Source: an uncultured Porphyromonadaceae bacterium (GTDB taxonomy: Bacteria; Bacteroidota; Bacteroidia; Bacteroidales; Muribaculaceae). From it: a DNA stretch of 5,145 bases. The stretch spans positions 1 through 5,145 of the forward strand of contig CALJBF010000001.1 of assembly GCA_938027385.1 (NCBI GenBank), given 5' to 3'. This document shows positions 1 through 5,145 of the stretch, one piece after another (positions within the stretch are counted from its first letter, which is position 1; each line of letters begins with the position of its first letter). A program made the position numbers and the translations under genes. A model generated the notes under the pieces. It saw only the letters and a list, made by a program, of their open reading frames with translations, did no database searches and was not told the DNA's origin.

Positions 1-28
1 CGGTTTCTCCCTCTCCGCCACCTTCTGA
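1..28 (+). CDS. 3' end of a probable outer-membrane beta-barrel protein (partial)
   Basis: Reading from base 2, the frame gives GFSLSATF followed by TGA at 26-28. Hydrophobic or aromatic residues alternate (F, L, A, F) and the protein ends in phenylalanine. This is the pattern of the C-terminal beta-signal recognised by the BAM machinery in outer-membrane barrels. The stop lies 9 bases before the perfect hairpin at 38-88, a natural position for the terminator of a rightward gene. Only eight codons are visible, so the family (porin, TonB-dependent receptor, OmpA-like barrel or other) cannot be told. The other two forward frames give a proline/charged tail ending at 47 or run on without a sensible end, and look less convincing. 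Confidence 0.5.
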
Positions 29-37
29 GACGAAACC

Positions 38-88
38 TCACAAATAAGAGGGGTTCGGTCGTAGTGACCGAACCCCTCTTATTTGTGA
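38..88. terminator. Bidirectional intrinsic terminator, 23-bp perfect stem
   Basis: Bases 38-60 are exactly complementary to 66-88, giving a 23-bp stem with no mismatch around a 5-nt loop (GTAGT). The stem has a GC-rich core (GGGG/CCCC and GGTC/GACC), flanked by AAATAAGA on the left and TCTTATTT on the right. A U-rich stretch therefore follows the G/C core whichever strand is transcribed. It starts 9 nt after the TGA of the rightward partial gene and 22 nt after the TAA (113-111) of the leftward gene. This is the expected place for one terminator shared by convergent genes. The U-tracts are inside the stem rather than beyond it, as is common in bidirectional terminators. Confidence 0.88.
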
Positions 89-110
89 TAAATGATAAAT
101 GCGGATTAGC

Positions 111-3100
111 TTATCTTACGGTGACTTTGGCGACGGTGGTGCCGGCCTTGACGACGTAGGTGCCGGGGGCGGCGGGGATGCGGGCGGTGCCGTCGACATC
201 GGCCGAGGCAACCAGGCGCCCGTCAACGGTAAATACCGAGGCATGGCACGGGGTGGCGGCGCGTACGATCACTGCACCGTCGGCGCCGGTGACTGTGGCA
301 ACGCTGTCTCCGGCTACATCGGTCAGACCGACGAGCGACACAAGGCAACCGTCGGAGGGCACGGATTCGCCGCGGTTGTAGAGGGCGGTCACATTATAGG
401 TGTGCGTTCCGCCGGGCACTGCAGCATCGGTGTATGCGGTGCCGGTGACAGGGGCGTCATTCACCTTCACGCCGTTGCGGTAGACGTTGTAGCCGGTAAG
501 CTCAAGGTCAGATGTAGCGCTGCCGGGGAGGTAGGTAACATCATCGACAAAGAGCTGGTACATGTTCGTCGATGTGCAGCGCAGGGCGAAATAGAGAGCG
601 CCTTCGGGGAGCGACACCTCATACTCGGTCCAGACATTGGGAACCTCGGCAATCTCGCGCACCGACACGAAGTCAGACAGGGCGGTACCGGTGGTGGAGT
701 AAAGCACCTCCATGCTCTCGCTCATGTACGACGAATAGCTCTTGGCGTAGAAACTGATTGTCTGCGCGGTGCCGTAGAGGCGCGGAGAGATGGCCCAGTC
801 GTCGCACTGCGAGCCGTCGGCATTGAAAATCTGGGCGAGGTAGCGCGCACCTGAATGTGCCTCGAACAGGGCGTTGCCGTTGGGGATGTTCGCATCCATC
901 ACCCAGAACGACACGGGCACAACCGTGGGCACATCGTGAACGCCGGGAACCGAAATCCCCTCAAGCTTGCCGGGGAGAGCGCCGTCATTGTCGACGAACA
1001 GCCAACCGCCGGCATCGGTCTGTGTGTATGACTCGTATGACTCGAAATCGTCGGTAACGACCTCGGGCATTACGTTGTCGAGCGAGGGAGCCGTCCATGT
1101 CAGAGCCACATCGGCACCTTCGGTTACAGCGGCGAGAGCGGCGGGTGCCGGATGTGCCGGGGCAATCAGCGCGGCCACAGCGGCAGGGGTGACGTCGTTG
1201 GCGGCATTGCCGTCACCGTCGGCCACTACCTTGGCGTGATACGACACCTCAGAGCCGGGGTTGAACACATCCACGGTCTCGGTGAACTCCACGAAAGCCA
1301 CACCGCACGACACAATTGCAGGACCCTGGGCGGTCTGCACCTTCTGGCCGTCGCGGTACAGTTCGACGGCATAACCTGCACCGACATTTCCACCGCCGGC
1401 ATTCTCCACGCGCACCGTGGCGGTGAAAGGCTGGCCGGCGGTGACACGCGCGGGGAGTGTCACGGAATTGGCGCCGAGGTCGGTAGCGCTGACATCAGCA
1501 ATCCCGATGCAGTCAATGGCGGTGACGGTATAGTTGCGCGTCACGGCCTCGAATGCGATCTGCACGGTCTTACCTTTATAGGCGCCCAGGTCGACTGCCA
1601 CACGGTTCCAGCCGTTGGCGGGAAGATCATTCACGATGAGGTCTTTGCACAGTCTGAACTGAGTGCCGTCGCTTACATATACCTCCAGCTCGTTGAGGTC
1701 CTCGGCGTTCTTGCCGTTATAATAGTTGTAGACATAGAAACTGAGCACCGGCTCGGCAAGCGCGCTGATGTCAATCTTGCCCGTGTAAAGACGTGCGCAG
1801 TCGCCTGAGCTGAGAGCCGACATGGCCAGGTAGCCGCCGTCACCGTCATACGACGCGATGTTGCTGTTGGCGTCGGCCATGGCATCCCACGAGGGGGTGA
1901 CAGTGTTGTAGTCGATTGTCTCGGAGCGGAAGAGCATGGCCGACTGTCCGGCTGCGAACGACTCACTGAACGGGGCGGCGTATGGTGTGCCCACGGGGAA
2001 GAGCGGAGTCTTGGCGGCCGACGACCTGCCGGCCTCAGTCTTGGCTATCACACCGTAGGCGGTGAACAGCTGCCCCTTGTCGGCGTCGATGGCATGGTGC
2101 ACATACTCGGTGCCGGTGATGTTGTCGGCGCCCTCGATATCCTCCTCGTAGAACATGCTACCCTCCATCACCTCATAGCGCACCACCTTGTAGGTCACCA
2201 GGTCGGGATTGAGCGGATTGCCGTCGGCATCTGTCTCGGGAGCACGCCAGCGGATTGTCACATCGCCGGGGGTGAACTCGCCGACGCCCATCCAGGGTAT
2301 CTGCGACGGGATGTTGGGGCCGACGAACACGCTGGCCGACACCTCCTGTCCGCGGGCACCGTCGGCATAGACCACGGCGGCGTAGGTGTGCTGTCCGGCC
2401 GGAGCATCCTCATGCGTGTATGAGAACTGCGCGCCGGGAACCAGTCCCTCGGTAACGGTGGCAACGAGGTTGCGGTCGCATGTGATTTCTACCTTTTCAA
2501 TCGTGCCGACAGGATTACCGGCAGCATTGACGGCAGGGAGCACGCCAGACACGGTGACCTTGTGCAGCCCCGAAACATCGGGTGTGAGACGGAAATCACC
2601 AAGTCCGGCAGGCGACTCCGAGCTTGTGCCCTCGGTAAGCATAAGATTGTCAATCGTAAGGTACAGCTTGTCAGGATCCGAACAGCCGTGCACGCCGATA
2701 TGCCAGTCACCGGTCGAAGGCACCGAGAACTCGCCGGTGAATGTGGTCATATTGTCGCTGCTGACCTCGGTGACGGGGATCACGGTCACTGTCATCGCAG
2801 CCACGGTGGCGGCGTTACCGGCCTTGACCTCGATTTTCTCCGGGCCATAATAAGTCATGGCAGCGTCTATGGTAAACTTATAGTTCTTGCCGCCGGTGAG
2901 CGTGATGGCCGGGCTGATCAGCCAGTCATCCATCGCCAGGTCGCCGTTATAGCTGATGCGGGCGTAGCGTGAACTGTTGAACTCCCATTTATTGCCGTCG
3001 TTGTTGGCGTCGATGACTGTGAATGCGTTGAACGCATCGGCCGTTTCGAAGGTTTCCGACCAGGGAACCGACAGTGCCGCGCCGGCCTCGGGTGCCGCTA

Positions 3101-3149
3101 CAGCCGCAACTGCAAGCAGTGCCTGGAGGATTGCAAAATTCTTCTTCAT
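111..3149 (-). CDS. Secreted multidomain adhesin-like protein: three MAM-like/choice-of-anchor-J modules, Fn3/Ig-like modules and a T9SS-type C-terminal domain
   Basis: This 1012-residue protein is exported and probably surface-attached or released; no enzymatic motif is visible. Residues 1-25 are a Sec signal peptide (MKKNF, an Ala/Leu-rich core, then AGA-A) without a lipobox cysteine. A first MAM-like/choice-of-anchor-J (cleaved-adhesin type) module spans about 28-172, with an acidic DANNDG loop at 47-52 and DDWLISP at 74-80. An Ig-like region (about 183-275) and an Fn3-like region (about 278-380) follow. A second, divergent anchor-J-like module covers about 385-550, and a CARDB-like beta-sandwich about 555-655. 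The last Fn3 (about 664-690 plus 880-932) seems split by a third anchor-J module (about 698-875) carrying DNDG at 720-723 and DDWAISP at 783-789. Residues 941-1012 resemble a T9SS type A sorting domain (VFTVDGRLV, PGTYVVKAG) and end in KVTVR. In the family such modules bind proteins or glycans, as in gingipain haemagglutinin domains; the ligand here is unknown. The start is chosen because the signal peptide begins there; the leader is A/T-rich with no Shine-Dalgarno sequence. Confidence 0.9.
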   Translation of the reverse strand: MKKNFAILQALLAVAAVAAPEAGAALSVPWSETFETADAFNAFTVIDANNDGNKWEFNSSRYARISYNGDLAMDDWLISPAITLTGGKNYKFTIDAAMTYYGPEKIEVKAGNAATVAAMTVTVIPVTEVSSDNMTTFTGEFSVPSTGDWHIGVHGCSDPDKLYLTIDNLMLTEGTSSESPAGLGDFRLTPDVSGLHKVTVSGVLPAVNAAGNPVGTIEKVEITCDRNLVATVTEGLVPGAQFSYTHEDAPAGQHTYAAVVYADGARGQEVSASVFVGPNIPSQIPWMGVGEFTPGDVTIRWRAPETDADGNPLNPDLVTYKVVRYEVMEGSMFYEEDIEGADNITGTEYVHHAIDADKGQLFTAYGVIAKTEAGRSSAAKTPLFPVGTPYAAPFSESFAAGQSAMLFRSETIDYNTVTPSWDAMADANSNIASYDGDGGYLAMSALSSGDCARLYTGKIDISALAEPVLSFYVYNYYNGKNAEDLNELEVYVSDGTQFRLCKDLIVNDLPANGWNRVAVDLGAYKGKTVQIAFEAVTRNYTVTAIDCIGIADVSATDLGANSVTLPARVTAGQPFTATVRVENAGGGNVGAGYAVELYRDGQKVQTAQGPAIVSCGVAFVEFTETVDVFNPGSEVSYHAKVVADGDGNAANDVTPAAVAALIAPAHPAPAALAAVTEGADVALTWTAPSLDNVMPEVVTDDFESYESYTQTDAGGWLFVDNDGALPGKLEGISVPGVHDVPTVVPVSFWVMDANIPNGNALFEAHSGARYLAQIFNADGSQCDDWAISPRLYGTAQTISFYAKSYSSYMSESMEVLYSTTGTALSDFVSVREIAEVPNVWTEYEVSLPEGALYFALRCTSTNMYQLFVDDVTYLPGSATSDLELTGYNVYRNGVKVNDAPVTGTAYTDAAVPGGTHTYNVTALYNRGESVPSDGCLVSLVGLTDVAGDSVATVTGADGAVIVRAATPCHASVFTVDGRLVASADVDGTARIPAAPGTYVVKAGTTVAKVTVR

Positions 3150-3174
3150 TGATTAATGTGTTTATGACTGATAG

Positions 3175-3190
3175 CAATATCACAATATCA
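3175..3190. repeat. Perfect tandem duplication of CAATATCA in the leader of the adhesin-like gene
   Basis: CAATATCA occurs twice without a gap, at 3175-3182 and 3183-3190. It lies 26-41 nt upstream of the leftward start codon, inside the predicted 5' leader, where the RNA would read TGATATTG twice. It could be a paired protein-binding site, a slipped-strand duplication or chance in A/T-rich DNA; the sequence alone does not decide. Confidence 0.45.
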
Positions 3191-3242
3191 TTTGTCTACG
3201 CTGTCAGGGCATACAGGCGACAGATGTATTTTACTTCCACCA

Positions 3243-3274
3243 CAAAGGTAACTTATAATCCTCAGATTACCAAA
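3243..3274 (-). promoter_or_regulatory. Bacteroidetes sigma-ABfr-type promoter for the adhesin-like gene
   Basis: On the minus strand, TTTG (3274-3271) is followed by a 20-nt spacer and TACCTTTG (3250-3243). This matches the Bacteroides primary-sigma consensus of a -33 TTTG and a -7 TAnnTTTG separated by 19-21 nt, with every specified base present. Transcription should start near 3236-3240, giving an untranslated leader of roughly 90 nt before the ATG at 3149. Confidence 0.8.
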
Positions 3275-3362
3275 TCCGGCTGCCGTAATGCAATTTAGCG
3301 CGCCATCTTCCGTGCAAATACCGCCTAACTCCATGGCGATGTCAGTCGGCGCAATGTATAAA

Positions 3363-3376
3363 TATGATTAATCATA
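3363..3376. promoter_or_regulatory. 14-bp perfect palindrome, candidate operator
   Basis: TATGATTAATCATA is fully self-complementary, with a TGAT-TA-ATCA core. It sits in the A/T-rich stretch about 33 bp upstream of the candidate htrA -33 element and about 89 bp upstream of the adhesin-gene promoter. That position suits a dimeric regulator acting on either or both genes. It is too short to be a terminator and has no flanking U-tract. The regulator is unknown. Confidence 0.4.
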
Positions 3377-3403
3377 GACAAATTTTACTTAAACTATCAA
3401 TTT

Positions 3404-3421
3404 TTAACATTGAAGTGTTAA
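3404..3421. promoter_or_regulatory. Inverted repeat TTAACA-N6-TGTTAA overlapping the candidate htrA promoter
   Basis: The two exact 6-bp arms are 3404-3409 and 3416-3421 with a 6-nt spacer (TTGAAG), an 18-bp dyad. It overlaps the proposed -33 element (ATTG, 3409-3412), a position where a bound repressor would block polymerase. Dyads of this size are typical of helix-turn-helix dimers, but A/T-rich DNA produces such repeats by chance and no regulator is encoded nearby. Confidence 0.35.
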
Positions 3422-3439
3422 TCGTTTACACTACTTTTT
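3409..3439 (+). promoter_or_regulatory. Weak candidate promoter for htrA
   Basis: ATTG (3409-3412), a 19-nt spacer and TACTTTTT (3432-3439) match the Bacteroidetes TTTG / TAnnTTTG consensus at 3 of 4 and 5 of 6 specified bases with correct spacing. Initiation would be near 3443-3446, leaving a leader of about 80 nt. No exact TTTG occurs on the plus strand between 3195 and the htrA start. The gene may therefore rely on this imperfect promoter, an activator, or an alternative (for example ECF) sigma factor. Confidence 0.4.
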
Positions 3440-3453
3440 CGTCATATTCACAA

Positions 3454-3482
3454 CGGCCGCACAAAGCCATCACAAGCGGCCG
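3454..3482 (+). other. GC-only hairpin in the htrA leader
   Basis: CGGCCGC (3454-3460) is exactly complementary to GCGGCCG (3476-3482), giving a 7-bp all-G/C stem around a 15-nt loop. It lies 45 nt before the htrA ATG, in an otherwise A/T-rich leader. Both arms contain the palindrome CGGCCG, so each could also self-pair as DNA. It is not a terminator, since no U-tract follows. A role in mRNA stability or translation is possible but unproven. Confidence 0.4.
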
Positions 3483-3526
3483 CAATCCTTACCACGAATA
3501 CAAACAACACACCGCATAAGACAAAC

Positions 3527-4999
3527 ATGAAGCTTATCACCACCATCACATTGAGCGCCGCCATGCTGGCAATAGCCCAGACGGCCTCGGCATCACCCCA
3601 GAACTCACAGTGGATGACAGTGGCCAACTCTACGGCCACACCCACTGACTTCACCAACGCCGCCGAGAGTACGATCAACGGCGTGGTGAGCATCAAGAGC
3701 TTTGCCACCGCACAGCCCCGTCAGAGCTACGGCGCGTCGCCCTTCAGCGACCCGCTGTTCGACTTCTTCTTCGGCTCGCCGCGCCAGCAGCAGCCCCGCA
3801 ACCGACAGGGACAGGGGAATAGCCAGGGGCAGGAGACGCCCCGCGGACTGGGCTCGGGTGTAATCCTCACCGACGACGGCTACATCGTCACGAACAACCA
3901 TGTGATCGAGGGCGCCGACCGCCTGGAAGTCACGCTCAATGACAATTCGACCTACAACGCCCGCGTCATCGGCACAGACCCCGTGACCGACGTGGCACTC
4001 ATAAAGATTCCGGCCGAGAACCTGCATGTGATTCCCGTAGGCGACAGCGACGCCCTGCGCGTTGGCGAATGGGTGCTTGCCGTTGGCAACCCCTTCGGTT
4101 TCACCTCTACCGTGACCACCGGCATCGTCAGCGCCAAGGCGCGCGGCATGGGGGGCATGGGACGCAACGGCCAGATGGGTATCGAGAGCTATATCCAGAC
4201 CGACGCCGCCGTCAACCCCGGCAACTCGGGTGGCGCGCTTGTCAACACCCGCGGCGAGCTGGTGGGCATCAACACCGCCATCTACTCCGAGACCGGCAGT
4301 TATGTCGGATATTCGTTCGCCATACCCACGGCAATCGTGAGCAAGGTCGTGAATGATCTGCGTGAATACGGCGCCGTCCAGCGTGCCGTGCTCGGCATCT
4401 CTACCCGTGAGCTCACGCCGCAGTTCGCCAAAGAGAAGGGCATCACCGCCGTAAACGACGGCTGCTACATAGCCGAGGTGAGCGACCGCTCGGCCGCCAT
4501 GGAGGCAGGCCTCAAGGAGGGCGACGTGCTCACCGGCATCAACGGCGCCCCGGTGCACAACTTCGCCCAGCTCCAGGGGGAGATGAGCAAATACAGCCCG
4601 GGCGACAAGATCACCATCGAATATGTGCGCGACAACAAGAAACACAAAGCCCAGGTGACATTCCGCAACTCGCAGGGCGAGACCACCATCACCAAGGCCC
4701 AGGACTTCTCGGCCCTCGGCTGCGCCCTCAAGGAGGTTACCGCTGAGAAGGCACGCGAGATGCAGATCGGCGGCGGTGTCGAGGTCACCGGTCTCACCGC
4801 CGGCAAGTTCCGCGACGCCGGCATCAAGGAGGGCTTTGTGATCCTCGACATCAACAACGGCCGCGTCCGCACCCCCGAGGATGTAGAACAGATTTATGAC
4901 GCCATCATGAAAGGCTCAGACGCCGACAAAGTGATGTTCATCACCGGCCTCTACCCCACCGGCCGCAAAGTATATTACGCGGTCGACCTGGCCGAGTGA
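3527..4999 (+). CDS. htrA: HtrA/DegP (Do family) periplasmic serine endoprotease with two PDZ domains
   Basis: This 490-residue ATP-independent protease/chaperone is expected to degrade or hold misfolded envelope proteins in the periplasm. Residues 1-22 are a Sec signal peptide ending ASA. A Q/G/N-rich linker (about 85-107) follows, corresponding to the flexible LA-loop region. The trypsin-like domain (about 108-280) has the full catalytic triad: His125 in TNNHVIEGA, Asp155 in DPVTDVALIK and Ser234 in NPGNSGGAL. PDZ1 spans about 284-380 (peptide-binding loop near RAVLGI, then GLKEGDVLTGING) and PDZ2 about 392-488 (loop near ALGCAL, then GIKEGFVILDING-like DINNG). Length and order are close to E. 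coli DegP/DegQ, so the gene looks intact. There are only two cysteines, C313 and C399, one per PDZ. The start is the ATG giving the signal peptide, preceded by an A-rich sequence without Shine-Dalgarno. It is divergent from the adhesin-like gene and apparently monocistronic, with a terminator 43 nt downstream. Whether it is DegP-like or DegQ-like in regulation cannot be told. Confidence 0.96.
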   Translation: MKLITTITLSAAMLAIAQTASASPQNSQWMTVANSTATPTDFTNAAESTINGVVSIKSFATAQPRQSYGASPFSDPLFDFFFGSPRQQQPRNRQGQGNSQGQETPRGLGSGVILTDDGYIVTNNHVIEGADRLEVTLNDNSTYNARVIGTDPVTDVALIKIPAENLHVIPVGDSDALRVGEWVLAVGNPFGFTSTVTTGIVSAKARGMGGMGRNGQMGIESYIQTDAAVNPGNSGGALVNTRGELVGINTAIYSETGSYVGYSFAIPTAIVSKVVNDLREYGAVQRAVLGISTRELTPQFAKEKGITAVNDGCYIAEVSDRSAAMEAGLKEGDVLTGINGAPVHNFAQLQGEMSKYSPGDKITIEYVRDNKKHKAQVTFRNSQGETTITKAQDFSALGCALKEVTAEKAREMQIGGGVEVTGLTAGKFRDAGIKEGFVILDINNGRVRTPEDVEQIYDAIMKGSDADKVMFITGLYPTGRKVYYAVDLAE

Positions 5000-5041
5000 C
5001 CCCGCTGAGGTTTCCGATACACACATATATCACACTACCGC

Positions 5042-5086
5042 GACACCGCGGCGCGCTCCCACCGGGCACGCCGCGGTGTCTTCTTT
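5042..5086 (+). terminator. Intrinsic terminator of htrA
   Basis: Bases 5042-5053 (GACACCGCGGCG) pair perfectly with 5069-5080, giving a 12-bp very GC-rich stem around a 15-nt loop, followed at once by the U-rich TTCTTT. It begins 43 nt after the htrA stop codon and nothing coding lies between. The htrA transcript probably ends here. Confidence 0.85.
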
Positions 5087-5145
5087 ATCACGCGTGTCTT
5101 TTCCTGCATCCCGATTACTAATAAATTACAGGTGTGTCACAATGT
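5087..5145. other. Short intergenic remnant at the window edge
   Basis: These 59 bases after the htrA terminator show no coding frame, promoter consensus or RNA that I can support. The A/T-rich part (5113-5130) could belong to the control region of a neighbour outside the window. An ATG at 5142-5144 is too close to the edge to judge. Confidence 0.4.

Larger units (their letters stand above)
3150..3526. other. Divergent intergenic control region between the adhesin-like gene and htrA
   Basis: This 377-bp gap separates two divergent start codons and is clearly more A/T-rich than the flanking genes, especially at 3355-3450. I see no convincing protein-coding frame or structural RNA in it. Toward the leftward gene it holds a close Bacteroidetes promoter (3243-3274) and a tandem 8-mer in the leader (3175-3190). 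Toward htrA it holds a 14-bp perfect palindrome (3363-3376), an inverted repeat (3404-3421), a weaker promoter candidate (3409-3439) and a GC-only hairpin in the leader (3454-3482). Bases 3275-3355 show nothing I can name. Confidence 0.8.

Noticed and set aside
99..854. 251-codon plus-strand open frame starting just after the terminator hairpin
   Set aside because: It overlaps the well-supported C-terminal domains of the leftward gene and has a biased Gly/Ala/Val/His composition without domain features.
1152..1808. 218-codon open frame on the plus strand inside the adhesin-like gene
   Set aside because: It is antisense to coherent domain sequence, has no promoter or family resemblance, and has the Gly/His/Val-rich composition typical of antisense shadows in GC-rich genes.
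3201..3223. CTGTC/GACAG 5-bp inverted repeat in the adhesin-gene leader
   Set aside because: A 5-bp stem with a 13-nt loop is weak and expected by chance; no riboswitch-like structure could be built around it.
3074..3298. Short plus-strand frame running from the adhesin signal peptide into the intergenic region
   Set aside because: It crosses the strong leftward promoter, starts inside the opposite gene and shows no protein features.
3605..4645. 346-codon open frame antisense to htrA
   Set aside because: It lies wholly inside a clearly functional protease gene. Its product is a His/Val/Gly/Asp-rich mirror of GC-rich codons with no recognisable domain, signal or leader, so it is a codon-bias shadow.
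5089..5096. CACGCGTG 8-bp palindrome and a repeated GTGTCTT after the htrA terminator
   Set aside because: They are too short to distinguish from chance, and there is no gene or promoter context in the remaining bases.
1..5145. Possible mobile element, CRISPR array or defence island
   Set aside because: No direct-repeat array, transposase, integrase, terminal inverted repeats, tRNA or defence-type domain was found. The two large genes are ordinary envelope genes with matching base composition.

Overview
The window looks like chromosomal DNA from a fairly GC-rich member of the Bacteroidales; a gut Muribaculaceae-type bacterium is my best guess. The basis is threefold. There is a Bacteroidetes-type promoter (TTTG, 20-nt spacer, TACCTTTG). 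The genes have A/T-rich leaders without Shine-Dalgarno sequences. The large protein is an MAM-like/choice-of-anchor-J and Fn3 surface protein with a type 9 secretion (T9SS)-style C-terminal domain. The family-level placement is inference from style, not from a database match.

Layout, left to right. Bases 1-28 appear to be the last eight codons of a rightward gene whose C-terminus (GFSLSATF) resembles the beta-signal of an outer-membrane beta-barrel. A 23-bp perfect hairpin at 38-88 follows and lies between convergent genes, so it probably terminates both. A 1012-residue exported multidomain protein is encoded leftward from 3149 to 111. A 377-bp A/T-rich divergent intergenic region (3150-3526) carries a strong promoter match for the leftward gene, a weaker candidate for the rightward gene, two palindromic operator-like sites, a tandem 8-mer and a GC-only leader hairpin. 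A full-length HtrA/Do-family periplasmic serine protease runs rightward from 3527 to 4999, followed by an intrinsic terminator at 5042-5086. The last ~60 bases hold no gene I can support.

All three genes concern the cell envelope: a probable outer-membrane protein, a secreted or surface-attached adhesin-like protein, and a periplasmic protein quality-control protease. HtrA would be expected to handle misfolded exported proteins, but nothing here shows that it acts specifically on its neighbours. The two large genes are divergent, so they are not an operon, though they could share a regulator bound between them. I found no CRISPR array, mobile element, RNA gene or defence system. The window is mostly ordinary; the points worth a second look are the nested domain architecture, the CTD ending and the operator-like sites in the intergenic region.
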